From contig NZ_CP040297.1 in the NCBI RefSeq assembly GCF_013393945.1, forward strand, positions 6,042,809 through 6,106,808: 64,000 nucleotides of DNA, given 5' to 3'. The DNA is from Nostoc sp. TCL26-01. Its GTDB lineage: Bacteria > Cyanobacteriota > Cyanobacteriia > Cyanobacteriales > Nostocaceae. The position numbers and the translations under genes were made by a program. The notes under the pieces were generated by a model. That model had not been told where the DNA came from. It did no database searches and saw only the letters and a list, made by a program, of their open reading frames with translations. Shown piece after piece: positions 35,723 through 45,855 of this stretch (position 1 is the first letter of the stretch; each line of letters begins with the position of its first letter).

Positions 35723-36015
35723 TGGTTTGTAATTTTGATGAGTTCCTTAGCTGCTAAGTCCTGCAACAGCACAAGTAAGTCACGATTACAAGTTTCTGCT
35801 TCTACATCGTATTCCGCTAACAATGCTGTCTGTATTTCTTGAGTCGTCTTTGGCGTTTGGATTAAGTTCCAGACACTAGCACCTACTTGATTAAGCCCAT
35901 AATAAACTCCTGATTTAATATCAAGAATTACCGCCTCTCCTTGTAGTTCTGAGTAGACTTGGTCTTTACTCGCCACTATCCTGGAATGCTCAGATGTGAT
36001 TAACTGTGCTGACAT
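35719..36015 (-). CDS. PqqD-like RiPP recognition protein B1
   Basis: A 98-residue PqqD-family protein (RRE fold). Typical features are the winged-helix core with EAVILDIKSGVYYGLNQVGASVWNLIQ, here residues about 28-54, and a C-terminal helix with LVLLQDLAAKELI. In split lasso systems B1 binds the precursor leader and delivers it to the B2 peptidase. It is the first gene of the cluster, so the promoter should lie in 36016-36301. A Nostoc-type STRR run is also there. Confidence 0.88.
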   Translation of the reverse strand: MSAQLITSEHSRIVASKDQVYSELQGEAVILDIKSGVYYGLNQVGASVWNLIQTPKTTQEIQTALLAEYDVEAETCNRDLLVLLQDLAAKELIKITNQ

Positions 36016-36169
36016 TTTTATTCCAGTGAAATTACTTATTACTTTCTTGCTTTATCTCTCGATAATATATAACACCTACTGGGAATTACTGCTACACCTA
36101 TGTAATCTCTTTACTCATTGTTTTCAATTATGCCTAGCTTTATAAAGTCTTTGTAAAGAAAAGCAAACA

Positions 36170-36268
36170 GAGTGGGGGAGTGCTGAGTGCTGAGTGGGGG
36201 AATGGGGGAGTGAATAATTTGACTATTGACCAATGACTATTGACTATTGACTAATAACTATTGATTAA
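36170..36268. repeat. STRR clusters
   Basis: Repeated GTGCTGA-type and TGACTAT-type heptamers fill most of the space between the divergent lasso cluster and GTPase gene. They may lie within the promoter region of either unit. Confidence 0.8.
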
Positions 36269-36301
36269 GATCAGAAGCATCTGCCCATTGAATATTTACC
36301 T

Positions 36302-37867
36302 GTGCTGCTCATGCCTCTGTCGCGCATAGTTACGCTGATTGTTGGTTTAATCGTGATTTTGGGACTCGCCCTATGGTTGATTGATTCCCTGTCTCGTCTC
36401 TATTGGCAATTATCTTACTCGCCACTGTTGGGTAATTTGTTGTTGTTGCTGCTGGTGGTGTTGATTGGTGGTTTAGTCGCGGCTTTTGTCTATTATGTGA
36501 TGGTATTGCAGGCTGGAGAACAGCGTTCTCGTCGTCGCCGCCAAGTTACACCAGCTCAAATTCCGGCGGCTAAGTCTGATGCAGCTTCGTCCACTTTACA
36601 AGCAGTGCGACAACAGGTAGCGCAAATTCAAGATGAAGTTACCCGTCAAGCTTTATTAAGTAAATCACGGGAGATTGAAGCCAATTTAGCGCGGGGAGAG
36701 ATTCAAGTAGTGGTGTTTGGTACGGGAAGCGCCGGGAAAACTTCTCTAGTGAATGCCATCATGGGGCGGATGGTCGGCAAGGTTGATGCACCAATGGGAA
36801 CAACTCAAGTTGGAGAAACCTATTGCTTACGGTTGAAAGGATTGGAACGCAAGATTTTAATTACCGATACACCAGGAATTTTAGAGGCTGGGGTAGCGGG
36901 AACGGAACGGGAACAATTAGCCAGGGCATTGGCAACAGAGGCAGATTTATTGTTGTTTGTGGTGGATAATGATTTACGCAGGTCAGAATATGAGCCGTTA
37001 AAGGGGTTAGCTGAAATTGGTAAGCGATCGCTCTTAGTTCTCAATAAAACTGATCTATATACAGATACAGATAAAGAAGCCATATTAGCACGACTACGGC
37101 AACGAGTCAGAGGATTTATTGCCACAAATGATGTCGTAGCGATCGCCGCTAATCCCCAATCTGCTCAAATAGAAACAGGCGAAACTTTCCAACCAGAACC
37201 AGATATTGTCCCCTTACTACGACGTATGGCAGCAATTTTACGGGCAGAGGGAGAAGACTTGGTAGCAGATAATATCTTGTTGCAATCTCTGCGGTTAGGC
37301 GAAGAAGCCCGCAAACTCATCGATGCTCAACGCCGTCGCCAAGCTGATAAAATCGTTGATCGTTTTCAGTGGATTGGGGCTGGGGTAGTATCTGTCACAC
37401 CTCTACCTGTAGTCGATTTATTAGCAACGGCTGCTGTCAATGCTCAAATGGTTGTGGAAATTGGCAAAATCTACGGCTGTGAATTAAACATGGAACGAGG
37501 ACGAGAATTAGCCTTGTCTTTAGCCAAAACTATCGCCAGTTTGGGGATAGTCAAGGGGGCAATTCAATTACTCTCTACCGCTTTACAATTAAATGTTGCC
37601 ACCTTTGTTGTCGGCAGAGCCATTCAAGGCGTGACAGCCGCTTACCTAACTAGGATAGCTGGTAAAAGTTTTATTGAATACTTTCGCCATGACCAAGACT
37701 GGGGTGATGGTGGGATGACAGAAGTCGTGCAGCGACAGTTCCAAATTAACCGCCGCGATGAGTTTATTAAAGCATTTGTGCAACAGGCGATCGCCAAAGT
37801 AGTCAAGCCACTCACAGAGAAAGCTGAGGTAATTGAGGAAGCTGATAGTTCCAGAGAATTACCGTAA
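36302..37867 (+). CDS. Membrane-bound Era-like GTPase with DUF697 domain
   Basis: A 521-residue protein with two N-terminal membrane segments (about 8-28 and 44-69). The GTPase domain has G1 GTGSAGKT (140-147), G3 in ITDTPGIL and G4 NKTD. The C-terminal DUF697 region is hydrophobic and Ala-rich (about 355-470) and contains TPLPVVDLLATAAVNAQMV. This architecture is conserved in cyanobacteria and chloroplast-related lineages; the function is unknown, perhaps in membrane remodelling or stress. The start may be GTG at 36302 or ATG at 36311. Confidence 0.85.
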   Translation: MLLMPLSRIVTLIVGLIVILGLALWLIDSLSRLYWQLSYSPLLGNLLLLLLVVLIGGLVAAFVYYVMVLQAGEQRSRRRRQVTPAQIPAAKSDAASSTLQAVRQQVAQIQDEVTRQALLSKSREIEANLARGEIQVVVFGTGSAGKTSLVNAIMGRMVGKVDAPMGTTQVGETYCLRLKGLERKILITDTPGILEAGVAGTEREQLARALATEADLLLFVVDNDLRRSEYEPLKGLAEIGKRSLLVLNKTDLYTDTDKEAILARLRQRVRGFIATNDVVAIAANPQSAQIETGETFQPEPDIVPLLRRMAAILRAEGEDLVADNILLQSLRLGEEARKLIDAQRRRQADKIVDRFQWIGAGVVSVTPLPVVDLLATAAVNAQMVVEIGKIYGCELNMERGRELALSLAKTIASLGIVKGAIQLLSTALQLNVATFVVGRAIQGVTAAYLTRIAGKSFIEYFRHDQDWGDGGMTEVVQRQFQINRRDEFIKAFVQQAIAKVVKPLTEKAEVIEEADSSRELP

Positions 37868-37933
37868 GTAAGTCGGTGTAAATAATTGTCATTGGGATAA
37901 AGCAATAGGCAATAGACATCTCCGAAAAATGAA

Positions 37934-37964
37934 TGTAGAGACGTTGCAGTGCAACGTCTCTACA
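37934..37964. repeat. Perfect 31-bp palindrome
   Basis: Arms of 15 bp (TGTAGAGACGTTGCA and its exact complement) are separated by one base. Such GTAGAGACGTTGC palindromes are repeated widely in cyanobacterial genomes. It lies 67 bases behind the GTPase stop and could serve as a terminator. The rest of the gap to 38212 is AT-rich with no recognised feature. Confidence 0.85.
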
Positions 37965-38212
37965 AGGATTTCGGGCAATTTACTTAATTGTAAAATTTAC
38001 TTAAAGCAATTATCAGGGAAAATACTTAATTTTTGTGGCTGTATTTGGGATAAACACTGGTCTAGTCAACATTGCCCACAATTTATCCCCTAGACTAATT
38101 CATGATTTTTATGTAAATTTCCTTGCATTGACTTGCTATTCTTCATCACTATAGTCAGAAAATATCTAACAGTAGATTTACATAAACATCATTAAACTCA
38201 TCTCCATCATTT

Positions 38213-38872
38213 ATGAACAAACTATCCCTCGCTACTGCTGCTACCCTCTTGGGTGTTGCTATGCTGGCTGCTATGGGCAATACTCCCGCTAGGGCTGTCA
38301 ATATCAAAGAATTTCGACTAGTTGGGACATTTGATACTCAACCTGTTGACGGTAATGGCACTGGATTAATTGCCGAATTAGCAGGTGGTTCCTTTGATGG
38401 TAGATATACAGTAGATATCGATCAATTACCAGTTGCTAATAATGTTGATGGATTCGCAGAATTGCAAACTTGGAAGATCAATTTACGCAACTCTACCAAC
38501 ACAGTCTTAAAAACCTTCTCGAATTCTCTACCAAATTCCGCCGCCGCCATACTTCCAGACTTTTTCATACCTGGAGACAACATAGTTTTCATCGACGATA
38601 TAGATAATATTTTCGGTACACTGTTTATATTGAGTTTTAATCCTAATTTTACAGGTAGAGATAAAGGATTGTTGACTGACCTTGCAGAAGATGGACAGTT
38701 ATTCTCTGGAGTCTTGATTAATCAAGAAGAAGACTTCATCGAGCAAATATTTGTAACTTCCGTAGAGAGTGAACCAGCCCCTGAACCTACTTCCCTTGCA
38801 GCTATGGCTATGTTTGGTGCTACGGGGTTATGGATGCAGAGAAAGCACAAACTGAGAAAAAGTTCTTGCTAA
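38213..38872 (+). CDS. PEP-CTERM-sorted secreted protein
   Basis: A 219-residue exported protein. It has an N-terminal signal peptide (ATAATLLGVAMLAAMGNTPARA, about 7-28). The mature domain is beta-rich and Asp/Asn-rich. The C-terminal PEP-CTERM tripartite signal reads EPAPEPTS, then a hydrophobic helix (LAAMAMFGATGLWM), then a basic tail. PEP-CTERM proteins are processed by an exosortase and are often linked to exopolysaccharide or sheath. Neither exosortase nor exopolysaccharide genes are next to it. The following secreted-protein gene starts 107 bases downstream. Confidence 0.85.
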   Translation: MNKLSLATAATLLGVAMLAAMGNTPARAVNIKEFRLVGTFDTQPVDGNGTGLIAELAGGSFDGRYTVDIDQLPVANNVDGFAELQTWKINLRNSTNTVLKTFSNSLPNSAAAILPDFFIPGDNIVFIDDIDNIFGTLFILSFNPNFTGRDKGLLTDLAEDGQLFSGVLINQEEDFIEQIFVTSVESEPAPEPTSLAAMAMFGATGLWMQRKHKLRKSSC

Positions 38873-38979
38873 ATTTTCTCCTCCATATCAACTAAGCTGC
38901 ATAAATTCGGCAAAAAAACCTGTTAAATAATCGGCAACTAATATTTAGTTGTCATAAACTAACAGTCAAATTTCGAGAT

Positions 38980-39444
38980 ATGCTAACAAAAAGCTTAGTT
39001 CCCCTACTAGCACTGGGTATCAGCTTAACAGCAGTACCTGTAACCCCAGCCCATGCACAAGCAGTACCTACCTTATATGAGCTGCAAGGCGAGAATATCA
39101 AAGTAGTTTACTCAACCACCAGCTTTGATGGTACACCCCGATTCAACTATCAAGATAAGCAACAAACATTACAATTCGTCGGTGAAGATCAAATCCGTAC
39201 TGTCGGCTTAGAAATCGGCACTTTGGTAACTGTAACCATCGCTAAAACAGTAGATAGAGGCTCAACCTCATTTAGCCTGCTGCTCCCTCCAGTCAATCTA
39301 GGACAAAGTAACCAAGCTAAAATCGTCACCAATGGCATCACCACATTCAACCGCTTTAATGTGATTACTCACCTTAACCAAGGACAAACAAAGTTTTATA
39401 GAATCACTAATCTAACTGGTACAGCTCAAGCTGTGCAATTTTAA
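38980..39444 (+). CDS. Small secreted protein of unknown function
   Basis: A 154-residue protein with a clear signal peptide (LVPLLALGISLTAVPVTPAHAQA, cleavage after about residue 27). The mature part is predicted to be beta-strand rich (LYELQGENIKVVYSTTS, FSLLLPPVNLG) and has no cysteine or known motif. It is probably periplasmic or external. It follows the PEP-CTERM gene on the same strand. No family was recognised. Confidence 0.65.
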   Translation: MLTKSLVPLLALGISLTAVPVTPAHAQAVPTLYELQGENIKVVYSTTSFDGTPRFNYQDKQQTLQFVGEDQIRTVGLEIGTLVTVTIAKTVDRGSTSFSLLLPPVNLGQSNQAKIVTNGITTFNRFNVITHLNQGQTKFYRITNLTGTAQAVQF

Positions 39445-39485
39445 CATCCTAATTTTAGTCACAAATTCCTCTGTGTCTTTGTCTT

Positions 39486-39525
39486 GAAAAGTTCGGAGCG
39501 GAGGAAACCTCCGCTCCGACTTTTC
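39486..39525. repeat. Palindromic repeat, third copy of the CTTGAAAAGTT family
   Basis: An 11-bp perfect stem CGGAGCGGAGG / CCTCCGCTCCG with loop AAA is continued by GAAAAGT / ACTTTTC, with one bulged T. It lies 42 bases behind the secreted-protein gene and could act as its terminator. Members at 22276-22448 share the ends but have other stems. The rest of the gap to 39882 holds a TGACTAT-type STRR at about 39640-39670. Confidence 0.85.
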
Positions 39526-39882
39526 GCTGTGCCTCTGTGGTTTTAAAAATGACTTTTTTACCACATAGACCAATACGGTTCAGTTAAGTCGGAAAGCAAC
39601 TATTGAACCCGTAAGGGTCAATAGTCCAAAAAAACTTGATTTTGACCATTGACTATGGACTATTGACCACCCTCAGAAGGGTTTATTGGTTGAGTGCGTC
39701 AGTTTTATAGTTATTGGTGGCAACTTTAGCATTAGACTTAATTTGTACTTGCAGTAACAATACTTAAGGAACTAAGCAGCCAGCTGATTCATCTATGCTA
39801 CAGTAATCAATCTTTAAGGCTTCCGGAAACAGCAAACCAAGCCAGGAAATCTAAATATAAGGACTAACTCAGTAACCAGCTC

Positions 39883-41643
39883 ATGAACCACCACATGATC
39901 GGTAAATTACTGCAAGCACGCTACCAAATTGTTCAAAACCTGGGTTCAGGTGTCTTTGGACAAACATATATCGCTGTAGATGTAAATTACCCACATCAAC
40001 CCAAGTGTGTTGTTAAACAACTCAAGGTTAGCAATTTTCACCCCAGCTATTTGGATACTCTTAGATTACGTTTTTTAACGGAAACGTCAACCCTGAAGCA
40101 TTTGGGAGAACATCCCCAGATTCCCAACTTTATTACTTGTTTTGAAGAAAACGAGCGCTTCTACTTAGTACAAGAGTTTATCCCTGGACATGATTTGACT
40201 GCGGAATTACCCATCGCTGATAATTGGGGTTCTCTGTGGCGCGAAGATGAAGTGGTAACATTTTTAGAAGATGCTCTCAGTATCCTAGAATTTGTCCACT
40301 CCCAAGGTGTGATTCATTGCGATATTAAACCAGAAAATTTAATTAGACGTGCTGTCGATGGCAGATTAGTATTAATTGACTTTGGCTCGATTCAGTCAGT
40401 TAATTTTGGCATGGATGGAGATTTATCTATCTATCAAGTTCCAGCAACTTCCTTGGGATATATCCCACCAGAGCAATTTATTGGTCAAACACAACCAAAT
40501 AGTGATATTTATGCCTTGGGGATGATTGCAATTCAAGCTCTCACAGGCTTTGAACCACTGCAATTAAAGGTAGATCCTTATAATAATGAGATTGTCTGGC
40601 GTACTGCTGATATATTAGTCAGTGATTATCTGGCTGCTATCCTCAGCCAAATGATTCGCTATAACTTCCAAGATCGTTTTCAGTCGGCAACTGAGGTGTT
40701 GCGCGTTCTGCAACAAATGCAATGGGAGACTTCCGTACCACAAACTGTAGAAGGGAAAATTGCACATATTCCCCCAGCACCTACATCAGATAATTTATCT
40801 CCCTTATTCACAGGGATGAAAGTAGGACTAGCTGTTAACTCTCTGTTGATGGGACTAGGAACATATTATCTATTAAATACTTCTCCAGCCCATTCAGAAA
40901 CCGATATCTTATCTAAAGCTACCAAAGAATATCAAGCCGGAGACCTGCAACAGGCGATCGCTCTAGCTAAACTAATTCCTACTCATAGTAATGTATATCC
41001 AGACGCTCAAGCCACTATCGAAGAATGGCAACAGCAATGGCAAACAGCAGCTAAACAATACTCCCTCACTGAACAAGCAGTACTTGAGAGTCGATGGTCA
41101 GATGTACTCACCATCGCTAATCAAATCCCAAATATCTCATATTGGCAATCTAAAACTCAAGATTTAGTTCAACAAGCCCAGATCAATATTGAAGTACAAA
41201 CACAAGATTTACTAGCTAAAGCCTACACCAAAGCGCAAGCCAAGGATTTCTCCTCAGCTTTAGAATATTTGCGGCAAATTCCCTCAGAGAGTTCGGCTGG
41301 TGCTTTAGTGCAAAAAAAACTAGCTGAATACAATCAAAAGCGCCAAATTAGAGCCGCTTACTTTTTACACCAAGCCCGTAAGCAAGCTTTAGTCGGTAAC
41401 TTTGATTATGCTGTCAAGTACCTCCGCAGAATTCCTCAAGATACTCCTGTCTATGCTCAAGCTCAAGCCAAGCTCAATGAGTATACACAAAAACTCCGCC
41501 CCCAATCTCAAATACAACCAAAGGTAGCCTACAATGTAGTTTCCGTAACTCAAAAAGCCAAGTCGTTATTTGCTCACAGTTCGATTAATCAGTTACCATT
41601 ACAACCAGAAAATCAACTGCAAGAAGTAAATATTCAGTGGTAA
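39883..41643 (+). CDS. Serine/threonine protein kinase with membrane segment and helical repeats
   Basis: A 586-residue Hanks-type kinase. The catalytic domain (about 7-285) has the glycine loop LGSGVFGQTY (20-29), Lys45 in CVVKQL, catalytic loop HCDIKPEN (145-152), DFGS (166-169) and an APE-like PPEQF. A single membrane segment follows (about 308-328). The C-terminal half is a chain of TPR-like helical units of the type AGDLQQAIALAKLIP. The same units occur in the 669-residue protein encoded beyond the CRISPR array. This kinase class is numerous in Nostoc; its substrates are unknown. It is convergent with the repeat-protein gene. Confidence 0.85.
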   Translation: MNHHMIGKLLQARYQIVQNLGSGVFGQTYIAVDVNYPHQPKCVVKQLKVSNFHPSYLDTLRLRFLTETSTLKHLGEHPQIPNFITCFEENERFYLVQEFIPGHDLTAELPIADNWGSLWREDEVVTFLEDALSILEFVHSQGVIHCDIKPENLIRRAVDGRLVLIDFGSIQSVNFGMDGDLSIYQVPATSLGYIPPEQFIGQTQPNSDIYALGMIAIQALTGFEPLQLKVDPYNNEIVWRTADILVSDYLAAILSQMIRYNFQDRFQSATEVLRVLQQMQWETSVPQTVEGKIAHIPPAPTSDNLSPLFTGMKVGLAVNSLLMGLGTYYLLNTSPAHSETDILSKATKEYQAGDLQQAIALAKLIPTHSNVYPDAQATIEEWQQQWQTAAKQYSLTEQAVLESRWSDVLTIANQIPNISYWQSKTQDLVQQAQINIEVQTQDLLAKAYTKAQAKDFSSALEYLRQIPSESSAGALVQKKLAEYNQKRQIRAAYFLHQARKQALVGNFDYAVKYLRRIPQDTPVYAQAQAKLNEYTQKLRPQSQIQPKVAYNVVSVTQKAKSLFAHSSINQLPLQPENQLQEVNIQW

Positions 41644-41953
41644 GGATTAGGAGTTCGACAATCAACCACAAGCAACAAATATTTACGATTGGAGAAAATA
41701 GTTGCGTCAACCTATAGGTGTTTTTCCACTCAGAGTGAATTCACCCTTGTAAACCCTTATTCTGTCTAGTTTTCCATCCTGTTTACCAGAAATGAGGTTG
41801 ACGCAATTTCTCTAACTCCTTACAGGAAGCACATTTTAGCGATTCTTTAAGATGTCACTATTGACAACCCAGCACCTGAAAAGCTACTTTAGTTCCAGGT
41901 TGACGAAACAGTACCTTGAAAACCACATATACAAAGGCTTTTAGTCCCCGGCG
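41644..41953 (+). promoter_or_regulatory. Probable CRISPR leader region
   Basis: The repeats end in ATTGAAAC, which by analogy with other cyanobacterial arrays puts the leader on this left side. The 310-bp stretch is AT-rich and has no ORF. It contains an inverted repeat: TTGCGTCAACCT (about 41702-41713) and AGGTTGACGCAA (about 41795-41806), with GAGAAA extensions on both sides. The array promoter should lie in the last 150 bp. Confidence 0.6.
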
Positions 41954-44900
41954 GTTTCTATTAACTAAAATCCCTATCAGGGATTGAAACGGCTGTAACC
42001 GACATGAAGGCGCGAACGGGGAAACAAGTTTCTATTAACTAAAATCCCTATCAGGGATTGAAACTAGCTCTGCCCCGGATGAAATGATAGAGAGATATGT
42101 TTCTATTAACTAAAATCCCTATCAGGGATTGAAACTCCCCTGACCTTGGTTTCACAGAAGGTTCAACATCCGTTTCTATTAACTAAAATCCCTATCAGGG
42201 ATTGAAACGGGAGGCAGTCTAGAAAAGACCAGCCCATGATCTGTTTCTATTAACTAAAATCCCTATCAGGGATTGAAACTGCGATCGCTTCGGCATAGAG
42301 ATTTTCAATCTCTAGTTTCTATTAACTAAAATCCCTATCAGGGATTGAAACGACCTCAGAGGCGCTAACCTCAGAGGCGCTGACCTCGAAGGTTTCTATT
42401 AACTAAAATCCCTATCAGGGATTGAAACAATTCTTTAATGTGGCGAATCTCGCCACTTGTAAGTTTCTATTAACTAAAATCCCTATCAGGGATTGAAACA
42501 TAGATTTAATCGACAAACCCGTACTTGGACAAGGTTTCTATTAACTAAAATCCCTATCAGGGATTGAAACTGGTAAAGGTGCAGGAGCAACACCTGCGCT
42601 TTATAGTTTCTATTAACTAAAATCCCTATCAGGGATTGAAACAAACGTAATCAATATGGTGATTCAGCTCTTGAACCACGTTTCTATTAACTAAAATCCC
42701 TATCAGGGATTGAAACAAACTCTTGATTGGATGAATAAGTCGTTTGCGCGAAGTTTCTATTAACTAAAATCCCTATCAGGGATTGAAACCCGGCAAACGC
42801 TCAAAGTACTGGGCCTGTTGCTGAGTTTCTATTAACTAAAATCCCTATCAGGGATTGAAACGTACTTAAGTTTCCCGAATAGAAGATAGTATTGCCGTTT
42901 CTATTAACTAAAATCCCTATCAGGGATTGAAACCAGATTCATATCGCTGCTGATACTCACTTCTAAATTGTTTCTATTAACTAAAATCCCTATCAGGGAT
43001 TGAAACAAAATACCAAGAATTGCAGTACAAAAAGCCAAAACTGTTTCTATTAACTAAAATCCCTATCAGGGATTGAAACAAGTTTAAGATTCTTCAAATT
43101 CTCCAAACGTCTAAAGTTTCTATTAACTAAAATCCCTATCAGGGATTGAAACTTATTATTTCTAATCAAAGAGGAATATCAACTGGAGTTTCTATTAACT
43201 AAAATCCCTATCAGGGATTGAAACCCGTCAGATGATATTCCTAATTGTTTGCAAGCAGCAAAGTTTCTATTAACTAAAATCCCTATCAGGGATTGAAACA
43301 CTGGCAGCATTCAACTTGACCGCAACTTTGAGCAGAGTTTCTATTAACTAAAATCCCTATCAGGGATTGAAACCGCCCTGTGATCGCCTATAGGTGATTA
43401 TCCAGCAGTTTCTATTAACTAAAATCCCTATCAGGGATTGAAACGAGGCTTATTTTCGGTTATTGGAACTTGTTTCGTTGAGTTTCTATTAACTAAAATC
43501 CCTATCAGGGATTGAAACATCACTGTCTGAAATCACCCAATCTATTAAATAGGTTTCTATTAACTAAAATCCCTATCAGGGATTGAAACCCTCAGTTGGT
43601 TGATGTTGAACTCGTCCCACCAAGTTTCTATTAACTAAAATCCCTATCAGGGATTGAAACTTAATAAAAACAATTTCAACTATTATATCAGATGAGTTTC
43701 TATTAACTAAAATCCCTATCAGGGATTGAAACCTTGTTCATCCATTAATCCATCGATTTCTAAAGTTTCTATTAACTAAAATCCCTATCAGGGATTGAAA
43801 CAAAATACTCATCAGGAAGAACGATTTTGCTAAAAGTTTCTATTAACTAAAATCCCTATCAGGGATTGAAACAAGCCTTGTGAAAACAACAAAAAATTAA
43901 CACTGAGTTTCTATTAACTAAAATCCCTATCAGGGATTGAAACATCAAGTGATCGCGCGTATCGCTCAACTTCCTCTAAGGTTTCTATTAACTAAAATCC
44001 CTATCAGGGATTGAAACCGATTCCTTGAATGTGGCCACAATCATTCTGCCCTCGTTTCTATTAACTAAAATCCCTATCAGGGATTGAAACTTCATCATCA
44101 TAATTATCATCTTCCTCTACTAAGGGTTTCTATTAACTAAAATCCCTATCAGGGATTGAAACGAAGCAATTTGCAGCAGAATACAAGGGTGAAGTTTCTA
44201 TTAACTAAAATCCCTATCAGGGATTGAAACGATATACTCCCTGGCTTGAGTGACTATCCTTCAAGTTTCTATTAACTAAAATCCCTATCAGGGATTGAAA
44301 CTAGATTTGCCATTTGTGCCATTTACGAAAATGGGTTTCTATTAACTAAAATCCCTATCAGGGATTGAAACTGCTAGCACTTCCATGTACCAGCCAGCAT
44401 CGCCGCGTTTCTATTAACTAAAATCCCTATCAGGGATTGAAACTACCCACTCCTCATGCTGAAGTCGGTAAAATTTGTTTCTATTAACTAAAATCCCTAT
44501 CAGGGATTGAAACAACCGCACGGCCAGCCAGACGGGCGCGTCATTCAGGTTTCTATTAACTAAAATCCCTATCAGGGATTGAAACAAGTGCGATCGCTTG
44601 TCTTGTTGGGCTGGCGATTGCGTTTCTATTAACTAAAATCCCTATCAGGGATTGAAACGATTTGGATTTGCAGCGATCGCTCACGCTCTTGAGGTTTCTA
44701 TTAACTAAAATCCCTATCAGGGATTGAAACAAAAAAAATCACTCACTGAGGCGGCCACTAAAGTTTCTATTAACTAAAATCCCTATCAGGGATTGAAACA
44801 CAGGCGAAGTTGATTTGGTTGTGGCTGATGCCCTCCGTTTCTATTAACTAAAATCCCTATCAGGGATTGAAACCACTCAAGGGAACTAAGAACAATAAAC

Positions 44901-45814
44901 GGAGAGTTTTTGGCGTTTCTATTAACTAAAATCCCTATCAGGGATTGAAACAGACAGAAGATTTACTAATCGCTGCAAAGACCAAGTTTCTATTAACTAA
45001 AATCCCTATCAGGGATTGAAACAACCCAGTATTAATTTTTTGAGAAAGCAAGCCGCCGTTTCTATTAACTAAAATCCCTATCAGGGATTGAAACAAAAAT
45101 GACATCTTACAAACTCAGCAGCAGGAAAAGTTTCTATTAACTAAAATCCCTATCAGGGATTGAAACCTATCCAGTGGGTATCGTGTTGGGGCGCAGTTTT
45201 GTTTCTATTAACTAAAATCCCTATCAGGGATTGAAACAGTACCGGGTAATCCGCGTAATCCGTCACGCCGTTTCTATTAACTAAAATCCCTATCAGGGAT
45301 TGAAACGTCACTTGAACAACTATTTGGTGCAGGAGTTAGCCAGTTTCTATTAACTAAAATCCCTATCAGGGATTGAAACATCGATGAGATGAGCGATCGC
45401 ACTCCATCCGCCAGTGTTTCTATTAACTAAAATCCCTATCAGGGATTGAAACAAGCAGACATGAAAACAGAGGGATGGTTTACCTAAGTTTCTATTAACT
45501 AAAATCCCTATCAGGGATTGAAACAGGTAACAATTATTGTAAAATTCATCATCCACAAGTTTCTATTAACTAAAATCCCTATCAGGGATTGAAACGAGAA
45601 CATCAAAATAAGTACCTGTGTCTAGCTTGCGTTTCTATTAACTAAAATCCCTATCAGGGATTGAAACCTCAATGGTGATATGGATGAGCCAATAACTTTA
45701 GCAGTTTCTATTAACTAAAATCCCTATCAGGGATTGAAACTGGTAATTGGGGGGGAGTGCAGCAATATCAACTTGAGGTTTCTATTAACTAAAATCCCTA
45801 TCAGGGATTGAAAC
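41954..45814 (+). CRISPR. CRISPR array, 54 repeats and 53 spacers
   Basis: I counted 54 copies of a 37-bp repeat that begins GTTTCTATTAACTAAAATCC and ends GGGATTGAAAC, with an internal palindrome (ATCCCTATCAGGGAT). The period is 68-78 bp, giving spacers of 31-41 bases. All copies that I compared are identical, including the last one, so no decayed end is visible. The length and the ATTGAAAC end fit cyanobacterial type I or III systems, but no cas gene is in the window. The subtype is therefore open and the array must rely on Cas proteins encoded elsewhere. Direction is taken from the repeat end. Confidence 0.98.
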
Positions 45815-45855
45815 TATCCCATATCATTGCCACAATGAGAAGTAAGACAGTATTT

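Noticed and set aside
45350..45556. Open frame with repeated FQSLIGILVNRN on the minus strand
   Set aside because: It is the translation of CRISPR repeats and spacers, a well-known artefact.
41954..45814. Assignment of a CRISPR subtype from the repeat
   Set aside because: The repeat end is shared by several cyanobacterial types, and no cas gene is available to decide.
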